In this document: piece after piece, positions 44,077 through 51,752 of the stretch
How positions within the stretch are numbered: the first letter of the stretch is position 1
Layout: every line of letters begins with the position of its first letter
From: Bacteroidota bacterium
GTDB taxonomy: Bacteria; Bacteroidota; Bacteroidia; Bacteroidales; SKPS01
Assembly (NCBI GenBank): GCA_022709695.1
Contig: JAKLII010000001.1
Location: forward strand, 584,881 to 648,880
Reading direction: 5' to 3'
DNA: 64,000 bases
Translations under genes and position numbers: made by a program
Notes under the pieces: generated by a model
What the model was told of the DNA's origin: nothing
The model's input: only the letters and a program-made list of their open reading frames with translations
Database searches by the model: none

Positions 44077-44862
44077 TCATTTCAAGGTATGCATAATGAA
44101 GTCTTTCATCAGCAAAAAAACCTTTTCAGGGGCTTCGTGATGCGGTATATGCCCACAGTCCTGCAGGTGGTTGATCTGCACCGGGCCGCTGCAATGGCGA
44201 AGTTTCAGCACCAATTGCTCCACGGATCCGTACTGGTCAGTGGACCCCTGGATGGCCAGAAGCGGCGCCTTCACTGCCGGCAGCCTTTCCACGATACTCC
44301 ACTCACCGGCCTGTTGCGACAGCCAGAGTCCTGTCCAGCCGTGAAAAAGGTCATCAACCTTGCTGCCGTAGTACTGGGCAAGCAGCTGACGGAGTTTACC
44401 CTTGCCGTAAAGTGCTGTTAGCGAACGCACTCCCTGCAGGGTGATCGCTTCTCCGATCACATGGTCACTTTCAGAGATTACTGCCAACGTTTTATCGGGA
44501 AAGAATGATGCAAAAAGCAGCGCAATTGTGCCACCGTCGCTGTGGCCCACCGGGATGATTTTTTCCTGAACCCCCATATTTTCCAAGAGTTCCGGCAGAA
44601 AATCCCTTGCTTCGGAATGCATGTAGTCGGGTGGATTGATGCCGGTTTTCCGTTCCGATTTTCCATAACCCCACCGGTCGTACACCAGGGCAGGCATACC
44701 ACAGGCCTCCGACAGCCTGAGGGGAAAGTCGCGCCACTGCAGGGTACATCCCAGTCCTTCGTGCAGAAACACCAGCCAGGGAATCCCCGGTGCAGCGCTT
44801 TGTCCGTTCAGGATCTGAGAATACAGCTGCCTGCCACCGATGACCGGGTAGTATTCCTGCAT
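44077..44862 (-). CDS. Alpha/beta hydrolase, 261 aa
   Basis: A canonical alpha/beta hydrolase: oxyanion-side FLHEGLGC, RWGYGKSE, the nucleophile elbow VGHSDGGTIAL (Ser in GHSDGG), an Asp in STDQYGS and the histidine in DCGHIPHHEAPE. It lies 9 nt downstream of the FabK/NMO-like gene at the end of the thiolase operon. It may act as an acyl-CoA thioesterase or as an ester/lactone hydrolase; the substrate is not evident. Confidence 0.8.
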   Translation of the reverse strand: MQEYYPVIGGRQLYSQILNGQSAAPGIPWLVFLHEGLGCTLQWRDFPLRLSEACGMPALVYDRWGYGKSERKTGINPPDYMHSEARDFLPELLENMGVQEKIIPVGHSDGGTIALLFASFFPDKTLAVISESDHVIGEAITLQGVRSLTALYGKGKLRQLLAQYYGSKVDDLFHGWTGLWLSQQAGEWSIVERLPAVKAPLLAIQGSTDQYGSVEQLVLKLRHCSGPVQINHLQDCGHIPHHEAPEKVFLLMKDFIMHTLK

Positions 44863-44871
44863 GGTAATGTC

Positions 44872-45816
44872 CTAAAATGCATGATCAGGCAGCATTTGCA
44901 ACGCCTGCCTGTATTCCGTGATGATCTCCTCCATGATGTCCGAAACCGGTTTTATTTCCCGGATCAGGGCAGAGGCCTGTCCGATTTCGAGCTCCCCTTC
45001 CACCATATCTCCTTCAAACATCCCGAGGCCAGCCCTCCCTTTTGCGAGCAGCGCTTCCAGCTCAGAGGCCGGGGCACCGTTCTGCTCCAGTTCAGATACT
45101 TTTCTGAAAAATTCATTCTTGAGTAGCCGCACGGGAACCAGCTTTTTCAGTGAAAGCATCGTATCCCCTTCTGATGCTTCTGCGATTTTTTGTTTGAAGG
45201 ATGGATGCGCTGATGACTCTTCGGAGGCAGCGAATCGGCTGCCGATCTGCACGCCGTCGGCACCCAGGGCCATTGCGGCCAGCATCCCCCTGCCGGTGGC
45301 AATGCCCCCCGCTGCAATCAGCGGAAGCTGCGTCACCCGCCGCACCAATGGTATGAGCACCAGCGTGGTAGTCTCCTCACGCCCGTTGTGCCCGCCGGCT
45401 TCAAACCCTTCGGCCACGATGGCATCCACACCCGCTTCGGTGCACTTGAGGGCTCCTTTGGTATTGGCCACCACATGGGCCACCCTGATGCCGTTTTCCT
45501 GAAGTAACTTCGTATATTTCACAGGGTTGCCGGCAGAAGTAAACACCGCCGGAACCTGCTCTTCGATACAAATCCTGATAAAGGCCTCAGAATGGCCAAA
45601 CAGGAGCGGAATATTTACCCCGAAGGGGCTTTTGGTGGCATCCCTGCATTTATGGATATGTTCCCTCAGCAGCTCCGGATGCATCGAACCGGAGCCTATC
45701 AGCCCCAGTCCTCCGGCATTGCTCACGGCGGCAGCGAGCTTCCACCCGCTGCACCAGATCATGCCCCCCTGTACCACCGGGTACCGGATGCCAAACAGCT
45801 CAGTGATCCGGTTCAT
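44872..45816 (-). CDS. FMN-dependent nitronate monooxygenase/FabK-like protein
   Basis: A 314-residue TIM-barrel flavoprotein with IRYPVVQGGMIWCSGWKL, SNAGGLGLIGSG, AEGFEAGGHNGREE and GGIATGRGMLAAMALGADGV. The AGGH motif carries the histidine shared by NMO and the enoyl-reductase FabK. Its ATG overlaps the thiolase stop (ATGA) and the hydrolase follows by 9 nt. Placement inside a beta-oxidation operon makes an enoyl-CoA or enoyl-ACP reductase activity as plausible as nitronate oxidation; annotation pipelines would probably call it nitronate monooxygenase. Confidence 0.82.
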   Translation of the reverse strand: MNRITELFGIRYPVVQGGMIWCSGWKLAAAVSNAGGLGLIGSGSMHPELLREHIHKCRDATKSPFGVNIPLLFGHSEAFIRICIEEQVPAVFTSAGNPVKYTKLLQENGIRVAHVVANTKGALKCTEAGVDAIVAEGFEAGGHNGREETTTLVLIPLVRRVTQLPLIAAGGIATGRGMLAAMALGADGVQIGSRFAASEESSAHPSFKQKIAEASEGDTMLSLKKLVPVRLLKNEFFRKVSELEQNGAPASELEALLAKGRAGLGMFEGDMVEGELEIGQASALIREIKPVSDIMEEIITEYRQALQMLPDHAF

Positions 45817-47057
45817 ACGTTCGTTTTGCGGTACACCATGGAAACCAGGGTCTTGTCATCACCGCCCATATTTACCGATAGTCCATAGGGGCGATCGGCA
45901 GGGATGGTAATCTGGTTATTGACTGCCTTTCCGGTAAGCTGTTCCCAGATGGTGACTGCCTGGTGTACGCCTGTGGCTCCGGTAGGATGCCCCCAGCCGA
46001 TGAGTCCGCCAGTGGTGTTGAACGGTACTTTACCGTTGCGGGCCGTGTTCCCTTCGAGGATAAAATCGGCCCCTTTCCCATGCTCGGCAAAGCCTATCGC
46101 CTCAGCAGCCATGATACCCGCAATCGAGAAGCAGTCGTGGCACTCCACCGTAGCCAGGTCATCACGGCTGATACCGGCCATTTCCAGCGCCTTCTTCACA
46201 GCTACCGCAGTGGTATCCAGTCGTGTAAGGTCAGCAGGAGCGGCAGTAAGGTCGTTTTCGGCCATCCCCAGCCCCACAATCTCCACGGCTTCGCTGAGGG
46301 GAATTCCGCAACGCCTCAGCCCTTCTTCGGAAACAATGGCTGCTCCGGAAGCACCATCGGAGACTTTGGAACAGTCGAATACATTGATGTTCTCTGTGAA
46401 GGTGATGGGATTGGGTTTGAGCATGCCTGCACCCATCAGGTCGGGGCTTGTGTTATGGTATTCCTGGGCGGTAGGACAAAGCCTGGCATTTTCAATGGCA
46501 TTCCTGTACCATGTGGCCATCGCTTCCCGGGTTTTTTCGTAGCCAAATTTCTGGTAATAGGCTCCTGCCCTGTCGCTGAACTTACCGGGGAAGAAGTGGG
46601 CATGACCGGTTTTGCGCTCCTTGTACCATCCGGCAGCGGCCAGTATATCAGCGCCATACACCGCTTTCACGGAGTTCTGCACCTCTACTCCGATCACCAG
46701 CACCACATCAGCCGTTTCCGCCAGCACCGATTTGATGGCGGTAGCCACAGCGAGTGCACCGGTGCCACAAGCCCCTTCGACCCGCACACAGGGTTTGTAT
46801 TTCAACCCTTCGTCCACGAACGGGAAGAAGCCTGCCAGGTTGGCCTGCTTATTATACCGTGAGGCGATGAAATTGCCTACCACACACTCATCCACGTTGG
46901 CGGCGCCCCCGATCTGCTTCAACACTCCCTGTCCGGCTTCCTTCATATACTCTTCCAGTCCCGGCCTCGGTTTTTTGGGATGAAATTCTTTTCTGCCACT
47001 GCCCATCGCGATGGTATTGTATCCTGCAACCAGATATATCTTTTTTCTGAGTTTCAT
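45813..47057 (-). CDS. Thiolase family protein (acetyl-CoA acyltransferase, SCP-x-like)
   Basis: This 414-residue thiolase has its active-site cysteine in VEGACGTGALAV, the VECHDCFSIAGIMAAE segment with a histidine, and the C-terminal GGLIGWGHPTGATGVHQ box. The pattern is closer to SCP-x/archaeal-type thiolases than to classical AtoB. It cleaves 3-ketoacyl-CoA with CoA or condenses acetyl-CoA units. It lies 17 nt after the 3-hydroxyacyl-CoA dehydrogenase gene and overlaps the next gene. Confidence 0.9.
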   Translation of the reverse strand: MKLRKKIYLVAGYNTIAMGSGRKEFHPKKPRPGLEEYMKEAGQGVLKQIGGAANVDECVVGNFIASRYNKQANLAGFFPFVDEGLKYKPCVRVEGACGTGALAVATAIKSVLAETADVVLVIGVEVQNSVKAVYGADILAAAGWYKERKTGHAHFFPGKFSDRAGAYYQKFGYEKTREAMATWYRNAIENARLCPTAQEYHNTSPDLMGAGMLKPNPITFTENINVFDCSKVSDGASGAAIVSEEGLRRCGIPLSEAVEIVGLGMAENDLTAAPADLTRLDTTAVAVKKALEMAGISRDDLATVECHDCFSIAGIMAAEAIGFAEHGKGADFILEGNTARNGKVPFNTTGGLIGWGHPTGATGVHQAVTIWEQLTGKAVNNQITIPADRPYGLSVNMGGDDKTLVSMVYRKTNV

Positions 47058-47074
47058 TGTTTTTCCTCCGGGTT

Positions 47075-48412
47075 TTAGTTGATGTAATCGTTGATGGGGC
47101 CAAAGGCATGGAAAAATCCGGTGAGCAGCACCGTGTTCACGTCGTCGGGGTGGTGGGCTACTCTGTCATTCACCAGATTCCGGCCTATTTCGCGTGACCG
47201 TTTGAGGTAATCGACTGCCAGACTTGCACCCAGCGTGTTCATCTGCTGCATATTGGCAAAGTAGGTACGGAATTTAGCATCCTTTCCGCGATCGCCCACG
47301 ATGTTTTTCCAGGGGGCATGCCCTTCGGGTAGCGGACCAAGTTTCTCGTCGCACTTTGCACCGAAGACTGCAATATCCACATAGGCACCCCTTTCCACAT
47401 CCCAGATGGCCACTGGCCGTCCCTTGTCGTACTTCAGGAAACCGTCCTTCTGGGAGCCATCGAAGTTCTGTCCACCCTTCACCCCCGTCTCCATCATACG
47501 GTCGAGGAGCGGGCTGTAAATATCCTCTTTCTCCATATAGGGGTTCATCACCTTCATAATAAACTGGCATACATCGATACCCACATAATCGATCAGCTGA
47601 AAGATCCCCATAGGACGGATCATGAAATCCTGGCTCACCCGGTTCACCATATACACCGCTTCGGCAAATGAAACCTCCGGCATCAGCCGGTCAAGCAGGC
47701 TCATGCCATACAGGGCATCGCGCATAAAGTGGCCGTTGCCTATAAATCCTGCGACATCGTGGGATGGCACCTCCACCTTGCGCATGCTTTTAATGAACTG
47801 CGTAACAAATTCCGACAGCTCCGGTCTGGAGTTTTCGGCACGGATCACCTCTACCAGTTTTTGCACCGCCGGAGGGTTGTAGAAGTGTACTCCGAGGATT
47901 CTGCCATTCAGTCCGGCCTGTTTATCAAGGTGCCCGATGGGGATGGAGCTGGTGTTTGTGAAGAACCAGGGTTCAACCTTGCTGTTCTGGTTGATCTGGC
48001 TGAAAAGCTTCACCTTCAGCTCCGGGTTTTCACTGGCGGCCTCAAAAACGATGTTTACTTCATATGCCGATTCGAGGGTGGTAACCGGACGGACGATAAG
48101 CATGGCATCTTTGATATACTCATCGATGATCTCAGCATTGTCGATCAGGTCTTCGCGGTCGGCGTAGAATGCCCGCAACTGGTTGATCTTCTTCTCCGCG
48201 GCCTTCAGGATCTGCACCTGGAGGTATTTCATCAACCCGGTAAGGGCAGTCTGGCTGACATCGAGGGCATAGATGATGAACTCTTTCCCGCGGTTTTCGG
48301 GTTTCAGCTTCAGGTCGATCATCTCGAGGGTAGTGAGGAGCAGGATGCCGCTGCCCATTTTACCGGCTGCTCCCAGCACGAGTACTTTCTGGAGTCGTTC
48401 TTCGTAGGTCAT
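47075..48412 (-). CDS. 3-hydroxyacyl-CoA dehydrogenase, NAD-binding, 445 aa
   Basis: Residues 8-25 form the dinucleotide-binding turn (KVLVLGAAGKMGSGILLL). FTNTSSIPIGHL and LGVHFYNPPAVQKLVEVI match the HAD-type dehydrogenase with the catalytic His in HFYNP. The protein is longer than the usual ~280-300 residues, with an insertion around residues 60-110 and an extended C-terminus; similar long forms occur in Bacteroidota. It would oxidise 3-hydroxybutyryl-CoA in the same pathway as the thiolase 17 nt downstream. Confidence 0.85.
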   Translation of the reverse strand: MTYEERLQKVLVLGAAGKMGSGILLLTTLEMIDLKLKPENRGKEFIIYALDVSQTALTGLMKYLQVQILKAAEKKINQLRAFYADREDLIDNAEIIDEYIKDAMLIVRPVTTLESAYEVNIVFEAASENPELKVKLFSQINQNSKVEPWFFTNTSSIPIGHLDKQAGLNGRILGVHFYNPPAVQKLVEVIRAENSRPELSEFVTQFIKSMRKVEVPSHDVAGFIGNGHFMRDALYGMSLLDRLMPEVSFAEAVYMVNRVSQDFMIRPMGIFQLIDYVGIDVCQFIMKVMNPYMEKEDIYSPLLDRMMETGVKGGQNFDGSQKDGFLKYDKGRPVAIWDVERGAYVDIAVFGAKCDEKLGPLPEGHAPWKNIVGDRGKDAKFRTYFANMQQMNTLGASLAVDYLKRSREIGRNLVNDRVAHHPDDVNTVLLTGFFHAFGPINDYIN

Positions 48413-48422
48413 TAGTGTAATT

Positions 48423-48545
48423 ATTAATAGAAGTTAGAAATTAGAAATTAGAAAATTAGTTAGGAGTTAGGAGTTAGGAGTTAGGAGTTGGAACTTTGAA
48501 CTTTGAACTTTGATCATTGAACCTTGAATATCTATACTTTACAAA
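48423..48545. repeat. Simple repeat tract between crotonase and HAD genes
   Basis: Octamer-like TTAGAAA (48433-48455), GTTAGGA (48458-48490) and TTTGAAC (48490-48515) tracts follow one another in the 160-nt gap. Similar (A)TTAGAAA tracts lie at 36930-36956 and TTTGAAC-type tracts at 39797-39864 and 57664-57692. Such tracts suggest replication slippage; no coding content. Confidence 0.7.
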
Positions 48546-48572
48546 CGTTACAAACTTTATAAACTTTACAAA

Positions 48573-49346
48573 CTAATTCTGCCATGAGGGCTTTCTTTTT
48601 TCGAGGAAGGCGCGCATTCCTTCTTCCCCTTCGTTGCCGAAGAGGGAGCCGAATTCTCTGGATTCGAGGGTGCAGCCTGCATCGAAGTGGGAGAGCATCC
48701 CTTCCCGGGTCACCCGCTTCACCTTTTTCACCGCTTCGGGACCTTTAGAGGCGATGCGTTTTGCGATGCTGAGGCATTCCTCCATCAGTGCTTCCGGCTC
48801 CACCACTTTCTGCACCAGTCCGATCCTGAGGGCTTCAGCTGCGGGGATCATGTCAGCGGTAAGCAGCAGGTACAGGGCGTCGGCAATGCCCACAAAACGG
48901 GGCAGGCGCTGGGTTCCGGCATATCCCGGGATGAGCCCCAGGTTCACTTCCGGCTGTCCGAATTTTGCCAGGGTGCTGGCAATCCTGAAGTCGCAGGCCA
49001 TGGCCAGCTCGCAGCCACCGCCCAGGGCAAAGCCATTCACGGCAGCAATTACCGGGATGGAGAGGGCTTCAAGGGCCGCAAAAGCCTGTTGCCCCTTTTT
49101 CGAGAAAGCGATCCCCTGCGGGCCGTCCATCTCCACCATTTCGGAGATATCGGCGCCTGCCACGAATGCTTTGCCTTCGCCGGTGATAATGAGCACTTTG
49201 GCTTCAACATTGCCGGCAAGATCCTTCAGGTAGTGGTTTAGTTCCTCAAAGAATTTCGAGTTGAGGGCGTTCAGTGCTTCAGGGCGGCTGATCGTGAGAA
49301 CAGCAATCCCGTTTTCCAGTGCGGGTTTAAGGATGGTGTAACTCAT
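48573..49346 (-). CDS. Enoyl-CoA hydratase/crotonase
   Basis: This 257-residue protein starts at ATG 49346 (MSYTILKPALENGIAVLTIS); a TTG at 49388 is less likely. The signatures are ALNSKFFEEL, AFVAGADISEM (oxyanion hole), GGGCELAMACDFRIAS and FGQPEVNLGLIPGYAGTQRL, which supplies both catalytic glutamates (CEL and PEV). It hydrates crotonyl-CoA to 3-hydroxybutyryl-CoA. It lies 38 nt after butyrate kinase and before the HAD-type dehydrogenase. Confidence 0.93.
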   Translation of the reverse strand: MSYTILKPALENGIAVLTISRPEALNALNSKFFEELNHYLKDLAGNVEAKVLIITGEGKAFVAGADISEMVEMDGPQGIAFSKKGQQAFAALEALSIPVIAAVNGFALGGGCELAMACDFRIASTLAKFGQPEVNLGLIPGYAGTQRLPRFVGIADALYLLLTADMIPAAEALRIGLVQKVVEPEALMEECLSIAKRIASKGPEAVKKVKRVTREGMLSHFDAGCTLESREFGSLFGNEGEEGMRAFLEKRKPSWQN

Positions 49347-49384
49347 AGGTGTATGTTTTAGTGAATGATGTATAAAGTTTATTC

Positions 49385-50485
49385 TCAAACCTTTATGCCA
49401 AGTTTTTCCCGTCCCGTGTATTCCTTCACCTCCAGTTCACCGGTAAGCACAAGCCAGGCATTCATGGCCAGCGCCTCCATTTCCCCTTCACCCGGGTATA
49501 CTTTCACCGGACCGATGTGACTCACCCTTTCGGTAATCTGATCGACAATGATTTCGCTGTACGCAATGCCACCCGTCAGAAGTATGCCGTCCACGGCACC
49601 TTTCAGCACGGCGCTGAGCCCTGAAATCTCTTTAGCCACCTGATAGGCCATGGCATCATAAACAAGCCTGGCATAGCTGTCTCCATGTTCAATCCTTTTT
49701 TCAATCTCCAGCGCATCGTTTGTTCCAAGATAGGCCGACAGTCCACCTTTCCCCTTAATCTTCTTCATTATCTCCTGTTTTGAATACTGGCCTGAAAAAC
49801 AAAGCTCCACCAGTTGTCCGGCTGGCACACCGCCGCTTCGCTCGGGCGACATGGGGCCATCGCCGTGAAGGCCGTTGTTTACATCGATCACACTGCCACC
49901 TGAATGGGCGCCTACAGAGATCCCACCGCCCATGTGGGCAACAATCACATTGACCTCATCGTACCGTTTCCCGATTTCTCCGGCATACCTGCGGGCGATG
50001 GCCTTCTGGTTGAGGGCATGCAGGAAGCTCTTCCGGGGCAACTCCGGCATGCCCGAAATCTTAGCGATCTCTTCCATCTCATCCACGCAGGTGGGGTCCA
50101 CAATCATGGCCAGCACGTGATCGTTGATCTCCTTTGCCAGAGACCAGGCAATCACGCCACCCAGGTTCGACTCATGCTCCCCCATGGGATTTCTGAGGTC
50201 GTGGAGCATCTCCTCGTTCACACGGTAGGCTCCCCCTTCGATCGGGCGGAGCAATCCGCCCCTGCCCACCACAATGGTAAAGGAGCTGAGCGGATACCCT
50301 GAGGCATTGAGAACCTCACGGATCATGGCGGTGCGGTAGTCCACCTGATCGATGATCTTTTCGAAACCGGCCAGTACCTGCTGCTCGTGCTTTACATTGG
50401 TGAGCATCACGCTCTTGTTCCGGTTGTACACGGCAATTTTGGTAGAGGTAGAACCCGGATTGATCACCAGAATATACTGATCCAT
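49385..50485 (-). CDS. buk: Butyrate kinase
   Basis: This 366-residue member of the acetate/butyrate kinase (ASKHA) family has an intact N-terminal phosphate loop ILVINPGSTSTKIAVY, then VVGRGGLLRPIEGG, HMGGGISVGAHSGG, NNGLHGDGPMSPERSG and LLTGGIAYSE. It interconverts butyryl phosphate plus ADP with butyrate plus ATP. No phosphotransbutyrylase gene is next to it or elsewhere in the window, although buk is usually paired with ptb. It appears to head the buk-crotonase-HAD-thiolase operon; a -7 box TATTTTTG is at 50529-50522. Confidence 0.93.
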   Translation of the reverse strand: MDQYILVINPGSTSTKIAVYNRNKSVMLTNVKHEQQVLAGFEKIIDQVDYRTAMIREVLNASGYPLSSFTIVVGRGGLLRPIEGGAYRVNEEMLHDLRNPMGEHESNLGGVIAWSLAKEINDHVLAMIVDPTCVDEMEEIAKISGMPELPRKSFLHALNQKAIARRYAGEIGKRYDEVNVIVAHMGGGISVGAHSGGSVIDVNNGLHGDGPMSPERSGGVPAGQLVELCFSGQYSKQEIMKKIKGKGGLSAYLGTNDALEIEKRIEHGDSYARLVYDAMAYQVAKEISGLSAVLKGAVDGILLTGGIAYSEIIVDQITERVSHIGPVKVYPGEGEMEALAMNAWLVLTGELEVKEYTGREKLGIKV

Positions 50486-50645
50486 AGTACTCTGTGGAAT
50501 TAATTGGCATTACGGTTCTGACAAAAATAGGAAATTATTCTGAAATACCACAGACCTGATTCAGCCCCTGAGAATTATTTTGGTACTATACTGAATTTAG
50601 CAAGTGATTTTTCAGAAATCCACTATATGGGTTGAACAGAAATAT

Positions 50646-50777
50646 CCCCGGATCGCATCGGAGGAATCATGCGCCCACATCGCCCTCCAACCCACGAAGT
50701 GGGTTTAACAGAAATAGCCCCGGATCGCATCCGGGGTGAACGGCGCCACCATCGCACTCCAACCCACGAAGTGGGTT
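50646..50777. repeat. REP-like palindrome cluster B (left of RAYT gene)
   Basis: Palindromes: a degenerate CCCCGGAT-CGC-ATCGGAGG (50646-50664), AACCCAC-GAA-GTGGGTT (50689-50705), CCCCGGAT-CGC-ATCCGGGG (50718-50736) and AACCCAC-GAA-GTGGGTT (50761-50777). The triloops are the reverse complements of those in clusters A and C (GAA vs TTC, CGC vs GCG), so this cluster is inverted relative to the one on the other side of the transposase. Confidence 0.85.
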
Positions 50778-50882
50778 GAATAAGAGCACATTGAAAAAAC
50801 CATGAACCACATGAAAAAAGTTCTTTATCTCATTTCTCCGTTTTTCAGAATTCAAGCATCAACACAAGCAATTATTTCAGGT

Positions 50883-51329
50883 ATGAAAGCTTATATACAA
50901 CATCTATTTCAATGGGTTTGGAGCACAAACATGCATCACCCAACCCTGCGGGCTGAAGGTCAGGAGCAACTGTTTGCTTATATTGCAGGATTGCTAAGAA
51001 AAAAGAGTTGCTTTGTTTATGCTGTGAATGGCACCAACGACCATATTCATGTAGTTACTTCCCTGCACCCTTCTCAAAATATCTCATCAATTATAAAAGA
51101 CATAAAATTATCTACAACGGATTATATCCGCAGAACCGGAATGATGCCAGATTTTGATGGTTGGCAGATGGGCTATGGTAGCTTTACCTATTCGGGATCA
51201 GCCTTAAAGAATCTTACGAGATACGTTGTAACTCAGAAAGAACATCACAGAATCAAAACCTTTACGGAGGAGTTTATGGATTTGCTTAAAGAACATGGGG
51301 TTGATTATGACGAAAGATATCTCTGGTAA
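50883..51329 (+). CDS. RAYT-like Y1 (IS200-type) transposase, 148 aa
   Basis: ATG 50883 (MKAYIQHLFQWVWSTNMHHP) is chosen because family members begin near this residue; the frame extends upstream. The HUH motif is NGTNDHIHVV (H54-I-H56) and the catalytic tyrosine is probably Y114 in LKNLTRYVVTQKEHHR. The C-terminal ELLKEHGVDYDERYLW-like tail is typical of Bacteroidota Y1 transposases (here LLKEHGVDYDERYLW). It is flanked on both sides by inverted clusters of small palindromes, as expected of a domesticated REP-associated transposase rather than a free IS200. The single-stranded HUH nuclease would act on these hairpins. Confidence 0.87.
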   Translation: MKAYIQHLFQWVWSTNMHHPTLRAEGQEQLFAYIAGLLRKKSCFVYAVNGTNDHIHVVTSLHPSQNISSIIKDIKLSTTDYIRRTGMMPDFDGWQMGYGSFTYSGSALKNLTRYVVTQKEHHRIKTFTEEFMDLLKEHGVDYDERYLW

Positions 51330-51386
51330 TATTTGATTCTTGATATTTTCATTTATTCAAAGAAACAATATTGAAGATTCTTATTC

Positions 51387-51654
51387 AACCCACTTCGTGG
51401 GTTGGCCGGGAATCGCGCCCTGTTTCCCCGGGTACAACCCGGGGCTATTCCTATTCAACCCACATCGTGGGTTGGCCGGAAATCGCACCCTGTTTCCCCG
51501 GGTACAACCCAGGGCTATTCTTTTTCAACCCACTTCGTGGGTTGGTGGGGGAATTACGCCCTGTTTCCCCGGGTACTACCCGGGGCTATTATTATTGAAC
51601 TCTGCAAGCGGGGTTTTATTCATCCACATCGCCCTCCAACCCACGAAGTGGGTG
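51387..51654. repeat. REP-like palindrome cluster C (right of RAYT gene)
   Basis: Alternating hairpins: AACCCAC-TTC-GTGGGTT (51387-51403), CCCCGGGT-ACA-ACCCGGGG (51426-51444), AACCCAC-ATC-GTGGGTT (51457-51473), CCCCGGGT-ACA-ACCCAGGG with one mismatch (51496-51514), AACCCAC-TTC-GTGGGTT (51527-51543), CCCCGGGT-ACT-ACCCGGGG (51567-51585) and an inverted AACCCAC-GAA-GTGGGTG (51638-51654). The ~70-bp composite unit is tandemly repeated three times. Confidence 0.87.
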
Positions 51655-51676
51655 GAACAACTTTGCCTGATTTTAT

Positions 51677-51707
51677 TTGTTCAAAATGAACAATGGTAGT
51701 ATATTTA
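51677..51707 (+). promoter_or_regulatory. icmF promoter with 17-bp operator-like palindrome
   Basis: TTG (51677-51679), a 20-nt spacer and TATATTTA (51700-51707) resemble the Bacteroidota promoter. The -33 TTG is part of TTGTTCA-AAA-TGAACAA (51677-51693), a perfect 7+3+7 palindrome lying over the -33/spacer region, as expected for a repressor operator such as those of TetR- or GntR-type acyl-CoA regulators. Confidence 0.55.
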
Positions 51708-51752
51708 CGCCACAAATGACCTAAAACCATTATTAAAACCACTGCCTAACCC

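Noticed and set aside
45963..46862. Long plus-strand frame opposite thiolase
   Set aside because: GC-rich antisense shadow; the thiolase on the minus strand has complete active-site motifs.
51387..51654. CRISPR array in the palindrome cluster
   Set aside because: Two hairpin types alternate, orientation changes, and intervening sequences are themselves repeated; REP/BIME-like elements explain it better.
51340..51699. Overlapping plus-strand frames with repeated GTTRGY/NPGLF-type peptides
   Set aside because: These are read-throughs of the tandem REP-like palindromes; three frames stay open because the repeats lack stops, not because they code.
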